DNA of 64,000 nucleotides from an uncultured Alphaproteobacteria bacterium (GTDB lineage Bacteria > Pseudomonadota > Alphaproteobacteria > RF32 > CAG-239), in NCBI GenBank assembly GCA_934255405.1, contig CAKQNT010000001.1, positions 1 to 64,000 on the forward strand, in the 5' to 3' direction. A model generated the notes under the pieces. It worked only from the letters and a program-made list of their open reading frames with translations. It did not search any database and had not been told where the DNA came from. Below are positions 42,637 to 50,926 of the stretch, piece after piece. The translations under genes and the position numbers were made by a program. Numbering within the stretch: the first letter of the stretch is position 1; every line of letters begins with the position of its first letter.

Positions 42637-45066
42637 CTAAATATTTAAATATTTTGTAACAAAGTTTTCTTCGCCGTATTCCTTAATGAGCTCTTCAACC
42701 AGCAATACATTTTTGCGGCCGGAATTATACAAGCGCAAATAAGGCCCTAAACCGCTCAAATCTACATCAAGAATTACAGATTCACCGGTAGCCGGACGAG
42801 AAAGCAGAATTGCATACGGAAAATCACGATAGCTCTTGCCAAAAATAAAGTCATTTTCAGCATTAGTAAGATTCCAGTTGAGATAGTCTTCCGGCGTGGC
42901 CTGCGGATTGCGGAAAAAGATTACGGTTTGGCACTGACCGCGGATAACCTCGCCAACCCCAAGTCGATCAATAATATTCGGTTGTTGGAAGGCGCAAAGA
43001 TACGCCTGACGTTTTTTACGTCCTTCTTGCAAGCCGATAACAAAGTAATCTCGAAACATCGGGTGTTTGAGCATAGGCGCGGTCTCGTCAATCATAATAA
43101 GCGACGGAACTCCGGTCTCGCCGGTTTCGGACTGAATACGATGCATGATGTAGCTGATAACGGCCGGAGCCAGAGTCTCATCCTCAAAAATATGAGTAAA
43201 GTCAAAGGCCATAAAGCGTTTGGACTTAAGATCCAAACTATCGGTATCGGCATTAAAGATATTGCCGTATTGGTCAGGGTTAACCCACTTGAAGAGCTCA
43301 CGGCGCATATTGCCGGTGGGAGAAAAACAGCTCTTGTAGAGGTTTGTCATCATACGTTCTTCGGGGCGCAGATAGTCAAATGCAGTAGTTACGGCGCGGG
43401 CAATCTCTTTTTCGGAGACGGCGTCATCAACCAGTGTTATAGCTCGCATCCACCGCCGCAAAAAGGCACGATTGTTGGGAGTATTATCGCAATCGAATGG
43501 GTTTAGGGAAACGTTCTTTTCATCACCCTCAAACCCCACATAAGCGCCACCAACCGCACGGGTAAAAATCTCCGCGCCGCGGTGACGATCAAAGAAGAAC
43601 ACCTTAAGGTCATGATGGCGCATTGCCTGTCCGGCCAAAAACGTAAGCAAAGTTGTTTTACCTTGACCGGTTGGTCCGATAATACAGCAGTGAGCAACGG
43701 CCGAATCTTCCGACGACACGTGAAACTGAAAACGATATGCTGAGCCGGAAGCGGTGCGGAACACGGTAATTGCCCCCGGACCCCAGTCACTCTTGGAAAA
43801 GCCTTCTGATGGTTTGTCAAAAGAAATGGCACAAGCCACAACTCTTGATAAATAGCGGTATGTTCGAGGCAAAACATCATAAGTCGGAAACTGATTAAAA
43901 AATGTTGCTTGAGTAACCCACCCCTCACGCACCGGAGTTACGCCAAACAGGCGGCAAATACGCTGCACTTCGCTCTCGGCAAACTCAATCTCTTGCATGG
44001 TATCACCTTGCAAAAGAATCGCCATAGCATATTCAGTCAATGATTGGTGATTGGTATCGCTATCTTCAATTGCCGCCAAAACCTCGCTGTATTGGTCTAC
44101 AACATCACCGGAAAAACTGGTCATGGTGGCCATGCGCTGTTGCTGCATTAGCAAGGCACGGGCATGCGGTTTGAATATCGGGCGGATATTGTGCAAAAAC
44201 ACAAGCTCAGAATCAATAGATAACAGCGAAGTAACCATACTCTCGTCCATATAATCGCCGGAAGAGCGAATCCCCATAGCGATTTCAAACTTCTCTTTAT
44301 CACCAGAGAAAAACCGGATAATACCGTTTTCTCCGGTAAAATGAATATGGTCGGAAGTTAATAACCCGTTCAATTGCCCACCTTCGGCCGTATTGACTCG
44401 GGGTTGGGGGCGAGTAATCGGACTGCAGATTTTGGCATAAACCGAAAGCGGGCTATCAGCTGCAGAAGAACCCTCGGATTCAAACAGAGCCGTAACGCCA
44501 TAATCATTGAGGGTAGCAATCAGAGCCTGAGAGGCGTAGTTCAAATCTTTGAGATTTTCGTCCCGATCAGCAACCGAAAGCACTACATAGTGACTATTGC
44601 TGTATACGCGGCTCAGGTTCTCGCTCCAAACCTCATCAACGCGCTCCAGCCACTGGTTGCCAAAATCGCCTTTATTTTCTTCAAGCGGCACGCGCTCGCG
44701 CAGGGTAATAACCCGAGCCACCACTTGCAAATCAGACATTCCGTCAATCCAAGCCTTGCGCGCCTCCATCATTGACATAACTTTTTCATCGGTAACGAAG
44801 GCCAAATCAATGCCGGTAACCCTAAACACACGCGCCAAAGATCCGTTATAGCAACGGATTGTCATGCCGTCTGATAGTAGTTTGCTAAACGGCAAAAAGT
44901 CAGACACGCGAGATTCCCGCGGCTGAGGCAAAACATAATATCCGAACTTTGTGACCCAGAATCCGGCAAAGGCTGCCGCGGAGATAAACCCGATTATGGC
45001 AACCAAGACTTCAAGATTGGTAAGGCCTTGCACAAAAGTGCTGAAAAAATCAAAATCAGGGTGCAA
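42637..45066 (-). CDS. virB4: VirB4-family T4SS ATPase
   Basis: An 809-residue protein with an N-terminal membrane helix (about 20-42), the CagE/VirB4 N-terminal domain, and a C-terminal ATPase domain. Walker A is GPTGQGKTT at about 462-470, followed by FFFDRHRGAEIFTRAVGG, a family hallmark. Walker B is LIMIDETAPML near 655, then FQQPNII and an arginine-finger region. The start is TTG at 45066 with AGGGGAA just upstream and an 11-base overlap with virB3; no better start lies downstream before the helix. The neighbour being VirB3, which is fused to VirB4 in some systems, supports the call. It provides the main energy for pilus biogenesis and substrate transfer. Confidence 0.95.
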   Translation of the reverse strand: MHPDFDFFSTFVQGLTNLEVLVAIIGFISAAAFAGFWVTKFGYYVLPQPRESRVSDFLPFSKLLSDGMTIRCYNGSLARVFRVTGIDLAFVTDEKVMSMMEARKAWIDGMSDLQVVARVITLRERVPLEENKGDFGNQWLERVDEVWSENLSRVYSNSHYVVLSVADRDENLKDLNYASQALIATLNDYGVTALFESEGSSAADSPLSVYAKICSPITRPQPRVNTAEGGQLNGLLTSDHIHFTGENGIIRFFSGDKEKFEIAMGIRSSGDYMDESMVTSLLSIDSELVFLHNIRPIFKPHARALLMQQQRMATMTSFSGDVVDQYSEVLAAIEDSDTNHQSLTEYAMAILLQGDTMQEIEFAESEVQRICRLFGVTPVREGWVTQATFFNQFPTYDVLPRTYRYLSRVVACAISFDKPSEGFSKSDWGPGAITVFRTASGSAYRFQFHVSSEDSAVAHCCIIGPTGQGKTTLLTFLAGQAMRHHDLKVFFFDRHRGAEIFTRAVGGAYVGFEGDEKNVSLNPFDCDNTPNNRAFLRRWMRAITLVDDAVSEKEIARAVTTAFDYLRPEERMMTNLYKSCFSPTGNMRRELFKWVNPDQYGNIFNADTDSLDLKSKRFMAFDFTHIFEDETLAPAVISYIMHRIQSETGETGVPSLIMIDETAPMLKHPMFRDYFVIGLQEGRKKRQAYLCAFQQPNIIDRLGVGEVIRGQCQTVIFFRNPQATPEDYLNWNLTNAENDFIFGKSYRDFPYAILLSRPATGESVILDVDLSGLGPYLRLYNSGRKNVLLVEELIKEYGEENFVTKYLNI

Positions 45067-45346
45067 ATTTGTTCCCCTTTGCTTTATAGAGGTTAACGGA
45101 TGTTTTGGCAGTCTGCCCGTAGGCCTGAATCATCGCAGAAATGTGCGGTTCTTTGGCCCCCACAGCAATGCATACGACGTGCCCGATTACCAACGTTATC
45201 ATAAAAAACAGCGGATTGATGTTAAAGGTACCCAAAAACATAAACATAATGGGAAACTGCACGCCCATATTGAGCAGTGTAGGCAAAAACGGCCCCCACA
45301 AAATTTTGGGCGGATTGGCTACGGCTTTAAGTATAATTTCGCGCAT
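45056..45346 (-). CDS. virB3: VirB3-family inner-membrane protein
   Basis: A 96-residue protein with two adjacent membrane helices (about 20-65) and a cytoplasmic end with GAKEPHISAMI, which corresponds to the 'KDPR' region after the helices in VirB3/TrbD. Length is normal for the family. It overlaps virB4 by 11 bases, the usual pairing. The ATG at 45346 has only a weak GGGA upstream. It opens the part of the locus behind the terminator at 45.5 kb, so it should have its own promoter in the 230-base gap; a TATAAT at 45471-45476 on the minus strand is a candidate -10. Confidence 0.85.
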   Translation of the reverse strand: MREIILKAVANPPKILWGPFLPTLLNMGVQFPIMFMFLGTFNINPLFFMITLVIGHVVCIAVGAKEPHISAMIQAYGQTAKTSVNLYKAKGNKFAP

Positions 45347-45514
45347 TGATTCAATCCCGATAACGTCATCTTCGATTTTATGATATCCCCCTTAATTTTT
45401 TATGCAATAAGCATCAAGAGGTTATCCCTTGATTTAATGCACAAAAAACAGAAAGACATTTATAGAAATGATTATACATTTTTTTTATGAATAATGTGTT
45501 AACCGCGCAGGCTT

Positions 45515-45556
45515 GGAACAAAAAAGAAGCTCCCTGCCGGCAGGGGCAAGGGAGCT
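45515..45556 (-). terminator. Intrinsic terminator of the VirB2-like gene group
   Basis: On the minus strand AGCTCCCTTGCC pairs with GGCAGGGAGCT (one bulge), followed by TCTTTTTTG. It separates the VirB2-like genes from virB3-virB4. Confidence 0.85.
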
Positions 45557-45578
45557 GCTGTTGAAAGCGCGCAAAAAG

Positions 45579-48500
45579 CTATCTTTCCAACTGGTCTTGT
45601 TTGGCAATCGCGGCGTTATAGTTGTTTTCTGCCTGAGCACGCTCGCGGATTTCTCCTTCCAGCCGTTTTTGCAGAGCAACCATTTCTTTTTGCATCGTTT
45701 CATATTGCTTATAAGCGGCTCTGGCGGCCAAGACATTATCCTTGCTGCCATCTGCTTTGGCGGCCTCAATCTTGTTTTGAGCATCAATATAGGCATCTTG
45801 CACCTTTCTTTGGACTTCCGCAAGCTGGGTGCGATAGTCCTTAATTTTCATCTCGGCCCCTTCCATAGACTTTTTATACTTCTCTTTGTCATATTTAGCC
45901 TCATTAAGGCTGGCCATTTTAGCCTCCTCTTTCAGCTTTTGGAGCGGAGTTTCCGCCTTTTTGACAACAGCCTGAGCAGTTTGAGCCTCAACGTTGGCCA
46001 ATTGAGCCCGTTTCTGAAGTTCAGCCGCACGAGCTAAATCTGCAGAATTGTTGGTCTCTTGAGCTTTTTTCACCGCCTCTTGAGCCAGTGCTTCTGCCTT
46101 GGCAGCAATATCAACTTTAGCAGCCGCCTCAGATTTGGCCGCATCCAGTTCCGCCTGTGCCTTAGCCAGTTTATTCTCGGCAGCGAGGGCTATTTTGCTC
46201 GGCGTATTGTCTGCCTCATATTGCTGACCAGCTACCTCAGCAGACGATTTATCCCCCTCAACCACCTGCGCAGTTTGCGGTTTTGGCTCGCCAGCAACCG
46301 GTGCTTTGACAATCGGTCGCGCCTGTGCCTTGACTGTGCCGGCAGTATAACCGGCAGCAGCGACAGCCGTATTATTGGACTGTTGAGCCTCAACATTTAT
46401 GGCTTCTTCAGCAGTCTGTTGAGCCGGCACAACCTGCGCAGAAGCATTATTGGCAGATGTTGTTTGGCTGTTTGCTTTGGGCGCATTGGTTGATTGAACC
46501 TGAACGGCCTTTGTCTGATCGTTGGCGGCCGGCGGGTTGACAACCTTAGGAGCGACAGTCTGCTGGCTAACCTTCTGCTGGTTAACCTTCTGCTGGTTAA
46601 TAGTTTGTGTCTGAACAGCCTTAGTTTGTACGGAAGCAGTGTTTGCTGCAGGCGCTGGAGCCGGAGCCGCGGCATTTTTACTTTCGGCCTTGGCTGCATT
46701 ATTCTGCTGTACCTTATGTTGTTTGGCTTTATACCTATCATTGCGAGCCTGATTAATACTCTTGCTGCCAAAAGCGCTAAAGTTAGCTACGACTTCCACT
46801 CCGGCACCTACGGTACCAGTAGCATCTTGAAGTGTTTGGTTGGCACTTTTAGATCTATTAGTCACCTTATCTACAGCATCAAGGAAAGCATTTTTTCCAT
46901 TATTAATGCCAGATTTCTTGTTACTGGCAATATCGCCTTCAATAGCAACATCGCGCACTCCGACAACTCGCTCACCGTTTGAGTTTATTCCCTCAAAGGT
47001 CTCTTTAGCAAAACCGCTTTTAACCAACACAACGTTACCATTGGCATCATAATCCATATCTCCGCCCCAGCGACGCTCGGCATTACCATCTGTACCAATG
47101 GTCTGCCCCATCAATGCGGCATTAAATTTGTTGGTAGCTTCGCCGCGGTCGCGTTTAGCTTTCAGCTCACGCTGCTCATCAACACTCTTGCTCATATCCT
47201 GAACATTGTTGCCGATACTTATGATATTGTCTGTAGTAGTACCGAGTGCACCGCCGACCGAGCCAACCATGAAATCCATGTTTTTGCCGATGTTGCCAAC
47301 ATTGTAAAAGATACTTTCAAGGCTGCCTTTGCCCTTAACAGCATTGCCGATGGCCTCAGCTGCAGCTCCGATATTTTTAGCCGCGCCGGTAACATTTTCT
47401 ACCGTACTCTTAACCGTATCAACTGTGCTCTTAGCCTTTTTGAGAGCATCGACACCTTTCTTGCCGGCCGAAATTAAGTCACCAACACAACTTTTGAAAT
47501 TGCCCCAACCACTAGCACCAGTTTTGCCACAGAATTTGCGGGTTGCAGCCTCAGCCTCTTCAGCACCTATCGGAGTAATCGTGGTGTCGGGCTTGTCTCC
47601 ATCAGCCACTTGCGGAGCGTAGGGAGATATCTCCTCAACCCATTCATATTCAGTGTCTGCAAAACCTTTGTCCAGATAATCGCCAAAAGAGGCCAACGGC
47701 TGCGGAGAACTTTGCCATCCTCCGTCTTTGCCACTATCCGGATAAACCATAAATTCAATCAGCCGTCCCATATTGGCAACCAGAAACAGTCCGATGGCAA
47801 TATTGGCAAACCACTTCCAGCTGATTTTGTTGAAAATTGCCATATATGCAAAGGCAATCAAGCCAAAGCCGGCAAAGGTATATACCAGAGGCTTGAGCCC
47901 GACCAGAATACGGGCGGCACGACGGGTGATGGTAGAGAACACATCGCCGGTGTTGGAATAATCAATATTACCTGTATATGTTCCAGCCGCGATATCGCCT
48001 TGGGCGGTACTGAAAGCCTTATATTCCATACCACGCATATCAAGTCCACTTGCTCGTCCTTCTGCAATGGCTTTTTTTCTGGCCTCAGCCAACTCTTGTT
48101 CCAATGATGCAAGATCTGATTTCAGCCCTGCCAAATTTTCTTGTTCGGCAGCCAGTTGCGCTTCCAATTGTTCTTGCATTCCGCAATATTTTTGCGCATC
48201 TTTTTGACCTCGTTTGGAACGAAGTTTTTTGGAATGTTCACAAGCGGCTTTGGCTTCTTTTAACTTATTTTGATAATCAGCAATCTTATCTTCTGAAGCC
48301 TTAACACCAGCTTTAAAACTATCTACTTTTTCCTGTATGGCCTCTACAGAATCTTCTTCATAGTAAGCACCCTGTTTTTTAGATTCTCTTTCAGCCGCGG
48401 TTTTTTCTTTGTAGGCATCATCAGCCGCAGTTTTAGCATCGGCCAAAGCCTGTTTGGCATCTTCTATTTTTTTAGAACAATCCTCTGTGTTTTCTTTAAT

Positions 48501-49352
48501 ACACTGATATTGTAATTTTGCTAAATCCTCGGCGGCTTTAGAATATCCATCTCTCGCAGCTTGGTATTTTTCGTCTGCGGCCTTAGCTTTTTCATAAGCC
48601 TCTTTTCGAGGATTTGACGGAGCATCAGAGTCTTCAGCCTCCGGCACAGGCTGCTGTGTAGTGAGCGGACTGTTATAGACCGCAAGCTGACCGGTAACCT
48701 TATTTAGTTTTTGTTGAGCGGTATTGAGATCAGCGGTTGCCTTCTGACATTTTTCCTGATTACCGCCTTCTTTGCAGTATTTTTCAACTTTACTTTGCGC
48801 TTTTTCAATGTCCTTTTTCGCTTTATCAGATTGTTTTGTCAGACTCTTTTTCTCTTTATTCAGCTGTTTTTCTTCTGCCTTAGCCGCTTTTTTTTCGGCT
48901 TTTAATTCTTTGCTCTTTTCAGCTTTTTTAACTTCCTGAAGCGCATCTTTTCTTACTTGTTTAGCCTCTTTTATATCCTTGGCAGATTGATTTTTGGCGG
49001 CTTGCAGTGCTTTATACAGTTCACCACAATCATCCGTACAATTCTCATAAGCCTTCTGAGCAACACTTACTTTTTTGTTTGCAGCATACAGAGCTTCACT
49101 ATAAGCGTCCTCGGCAGCTTGTTTGGCCGCTTTGTTATCATTCTCTTGGGCTTTTATTTTTGCTTGCTGATCTTGCAAAGATGTGCGACGCGCAGATACT
49201 CCGCTGCGGGCAGAAACAACAACTCCAGACAAATTGCCACCGTCCACCTCGACATCTTCGTCCGCCGCAAAGACCGGAGAAGGATAGTATGATACCACGG
49301 ACAAAGCGCAGGCAATTAACATTGCTTGACTTATTTTCTTAAGGTTTAACAT
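45579..49352 (-). CDS. Giant 1257-residue coiled-coil protein with embedded VirB2-like hairpin
   Basis: Signal peptide (ends VFAAD) followed by about 400 residues of Lys/Ala/Glu coiled coil with scattered Cys. At about 478-535 there are two membrane helices of VirB2 type: LKPLVYTFAGFGLIAFAYMA, the hinge NKISWKWFANI, then the second helix. The small VirB2-like proteins just upstream have GKVNWKWFASL and GNLNWKWLGAI at the same place, so the three are paralogs in this part. Then comes a region with Cys (about 600-630), a Gly/Val helical part, and from 900 a Gln/Ala/Lys-rich coiled tail. A pilin hairpin inside a chain this long is not standard; it may be a pilus-base adaptor or tethered surface filament. 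Last gene of the VirB2 group, closed by a terminator. Confidence 0.8.
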   Translation of the reverse strand: MLNLKKISQAMLIACALSVVSYYPSPVFAADEDVEVDGGNLSGVVVSARSGVSARRTSLQDQQAKIKAQENDNKAAKQAAEDAYSEALYAANKKVSVAQKAYENCTDDCGELYKALQAAKNQSAKDIKEAKQVRKDALQEVKKAEKSKELKAEKKAAKAEEKQLNKEKKSLTKQSDKAKKDIEKAQSKVEKYCKEGGNQEKCQKATADLNTAQQKLNKVTGQLAVYNSPLTTQQPVPEAEDSDAPSNPRKEAYEKAKAADEKYQAARDGYSKAAEDLAKLQYQCIKENTEDCSKKIEDAKQALADAKTAADDAYKEKTAAERESKKQGAYYEEDSVEAIQEKVDSFKAGVKASEDKIADYQNKLKEAKAACEHSKKLRSKRGQKDAQKYCGMQEQLEAQLAAEQENLAGLKSDLASLEQELAEARKKAIAEGRASGLDMRGMEYKAFSTAQGDIAAGTYTGNIDYSNTGDVFSTITRRAARILVGLKPLVYTFAGFGLIAFAYMAIFNKISWKWFANIAIGLFLVANMGRLIEFMVYPDSGKDGGWQSSPQPLASFGDYLDKGFADTEYEWVEEISPYAPQVADGDKPDTTITPIGAEEAEAATRKFCGKTGASGWGNFKSCVGDLISAGKKGVDALKKAKSTVDTVKSTVENVTGAAKNIGAAAEAIGNAVKGKGSLESIFYNVGNIGKNMDFMVGSVGGALGTTTDNIISIGNNVQDMSKSVDEQRELKAKRDRGEATNKFNAALMGQTIGTDGNAERRWGGDMDYDANGNVVLVKSGFAKETFEGINSNGERVVGVRDVAIEGDIASNKKSGINNGKNAFLDAVDKVTNRSKSANQTLQDATGTVGAGVEVVANFSAFGSKSINQARNDRYKAKQHKVQQNNAAKAESKNAAAPAPAPAANTASVQTKAVQTQTINQQKVNQQKVSQQTVAPKVVNPPAANDQTKAVQVQSTNAPKANSQTTSANNASAQVVPAQQTAEEAINVEAQQSNNTAVAAAGYTAGTVKAQARPIVKAPVAGEPKPQTAQVVEGDKSSAEVAGQQYEADNTPSKIALAAENKLAKAQAELDAAKSEAAAKVDIAAKAEALAQEAVKKAQETNNSADLARAAELQKRAQLANVEAQTAQAVVKKAETPLQKLKEEAKMASLNEAKYDKEKYKKSMEGAEMKIKDYRTQLAEVQRKVQDAYIDAQNKIEAAKADGSKDNVLAARAAYKQYETMQKEMVALQKRLEGEIRERAQAENNYNAAIAKQDQLER

Positions 49353-49376
49353 GGCACCCTCCTATTCTCTATTTAT

Positions 49377-49398
49377 GATGCTGAAAAAGCTCAGCATC
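49377..49398 (-). other. Intercistronic stem-loop
   Basis: Perfect 8-bp stem GATGCTGA/TCAGCATC with a 6-base loop between two VirB2-like genes, with no T-run. Likely an RNA-processing or stability element. Confidence 0.55.
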
Positions 49399-49408
49399 TT
49401 AGTCTTCT

Positions 49409-50044
49409 TTATTTTAGTGTATCTGTAATCATAGACTGGCTGAAGTTTGTGCAGCCGGTAATCATATTAATAATCTCGCCGGTAGAAGCGATTACGACCA
49501 ATGCGATAACTATTGCTCCTAACCATTTCCAGTTGAGGTTACCGAAGAATCCGCCCACCGCAACTCCGATGATACCAAAACCGGCAACCACATAAATCAA
49601 ATCGCGCAAGCCAGAAAAGATATCTCGTCCGGTTTGAATAAGACCGGAGAACAGACCAAAGTCTGCCGAACATCCGGTTACAGAGCTGCTTTTGTGCGTA
49701 TCACTGGTACCGGCCGGCTTGGTTGTGTCTGCAGAATCTGACTTTTTTGAATAATCAACGCAAACATAGTTTTTAGTATTTCCGGAAGAATCATAAACAC
49801 ACTGATGCCCACTTTTGGTGCAAGTTTTTTGACAATCGGCAAGACTTATCCCTTCCTTGCCACTCTGTTGCGGAGCCTTTATAAAGGGATCTTTATTCTC
49901 AAACTTATCCCAACTCATCGTACCATCGGCATTTATGCCGGAACTGTTGGTTGCGGTAAGAGCCTGAGCGTGCGCACTGCCAGAAAAAGCGCAGACAAAT
50001 GCCGCCATCAGCAGAATTTGGCATATTTTCTTAAATTTTAACAT
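49409..50044 (-). CDS. VirB2-like protein with Cys-rich N-terminal extension
   Basis: A 211-residue protein. Signal peptide (ends AHAQA) is followed by a hydrophilic domain of about 100 residues with several Cys in two pairs (DCQKTCTKSGHQC), likely disulfide-bonded, and then a VirB2-type double helix at about 140-195 (LRDLIYVVAGFGIIGVAVGG, hinge GNLNWKWL). It is thus a pilin-like protein with an added exported domain. The last 15 residues are polar with one Cys. It lies between the classic-sized VirB2 and the giant paralog, separated from both by hairpins. Confidence 0.8.
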   Translation of the reverse strand: MLKFKKICQILLMAAFVCAFSGSAHAQALTATNSSGINADGTMSWDKFENKDPFIKAPQQSGKEGISLADCQKTCTKSGHQCVYDSSGNTKNYVCVDYSKKSDSADTTKPAGTSDTHKSSSVTGCSADFGLFSGLIQTGRDIFSGLRDLIYVVAGFGIIGVAVGGFFGNLNWKWLGAIVIALVVIASTGEIINMITGCTNFSQSMITDTLK

Positions 50045-50165
50045 TGCGCCCTCCCGTTTTGTGGTTTGTTTGCCTTTGAATATCTGCCCCTAAAAGCAGA
50101 TGTTGAAAGGCATTTTTATTCTTGTTTTTGCCCTGAATTAAGTTCAGGATAATTTATTTATAAAG

Positions 50166-50213
50166 AAAGGGGGATGGCTAAACTGTAGTTTGACAGTTTT
50201 ACAAGACCCCCTT
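50166..50213 (-). other. Two-level hairpin, possible terminator/attenuator after virB2
   Basis: Outer stem AAAGGGGG/CCCCCTT and inner stem AAACTG/CAGTTT; on the minus strand it is followed by TCTTTATAAATAAATT. It can reduce read-through from the short pilin gene into the longer paralogs. Confidence 0.6.
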
Positions 50214-50237
50214 ATTAACCTCTTTCTCCTTGCGGCT

Positions 50238-50259
50238 CGGGCTGCGTTGCGGCAGCCCG
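50238..50259 (-). other. GC-rich hairpin just after the virB2 stop
   Basis: Perfect stem CGGGCTGC/GCAGCCCG with 6-base loop and no T-run. Probably protects the 3' end of the pilin mRNA. Confidence 0.55.
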
Positions 50260-50280
50260 ATACCATACAGAAGGAGAATA

Positions 50281-50619
50281 TTAGTTGGTAGCATTGTTGA
50301 AAGAGTCTTGGAAACCAGACATAGTTTCACCAGTAGCGTAGTTAACTACAGAACCGGCAGCTGCCAAAATAGCCAAACCAACGGCCAAGCTGGCAAACCA
50401 CTTCCAGTTTACTTTACCAAAGATAGCGGCAAAAGCGATACCAACCAAACCGAAACCACCAACGACGAAAATAATCGTCTTGACGGAAGTAAATACGTTC
50501 AGAGCCTTTTGCTGAGAGGTCTGCATAACACTCTGAGCCGAAGCATCACCGGCAAAAGTCAGCAGAGTAAATACAGCTACCAGACAAAATGTCCAAATGT
50601 TGTTTTTAATAAAGTTCAT
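50281..50619 (-). CDS. virB2: VirB2/TrbC-like major T4SS pilin
   Basis: A 112-residue protein with AAGGAG 7 bases before ATG. A signal peptide ends ASAQ near residue 29. The mature chain has two membrane helices (about 48-68 and 74-96) joined by the hinge GKVNWKWF, and short polar ends. Length, signal and hairpin are those of VirB2 and TrbC pilins, which are pulled from the inner membrane to build the T4SS pilus. First gene of the leftward group; two hairpins follow it, which would allow much higher expression than the downstream paralogs. Confidence 0.85.
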   Translation of the reverse strand: MNFIKNNIWTFCLVAVFTLLTFAGDASAQSVMQTSQQKALNVFTSVKTIIFVVGGFGLVGIAFAAIFGKVNWKWFASLAVGLAILAAAGSVVNYATGETMSGFQDSFNNATN

Positions 50620-50926
50620 TGTTGTTCTCCTTCAAATTGTTGTGCGAAACTCTTTATACTCTTTTAGAATAACTGATTTTCGCCGTAATTTCTAGCAGAA
50701 TTGCTTATAGCAGAAAATGGTTAACATACTGTTTACACGCTAAAAATTTTGCTGTAACAAAAAATTCACAGTCCTTAAGCGATGGTAAACGACTGTTTTT
50801 AGGCTATTAGCCGCTCACTCTCGACAAGAAAAACACAAAAAAAATCCACAGATTTGTGCATATTTTTCAGCGACTCTTGCCAAGAGTCGCATTTTGATTT
50901 ATCAAGGCTTTAGAGGGGTTTATTTT
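50620..50926. other. Divergent intergenic region between virB2 and the pilus operon
   Basis: 307 bases without a gene, rich in A/T. It must hold the leftward virB2 promoter and the rightward promoter for the pil operon. I see no clear -35/-10 pair. A hairpin lies at its right end (50870-50890). Confidence 0.6.
50870..50890 (+). other. Leader hairpin before the pil operon
   Basis: GCGACTCTT, loop GCC, AAGAGTCGC followed by ATTTTGATTTAT: a 9-bp perfect stem 37 bases before the first start codon. It looks like a weak terminator or attenuator. Confidence 0.6.
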
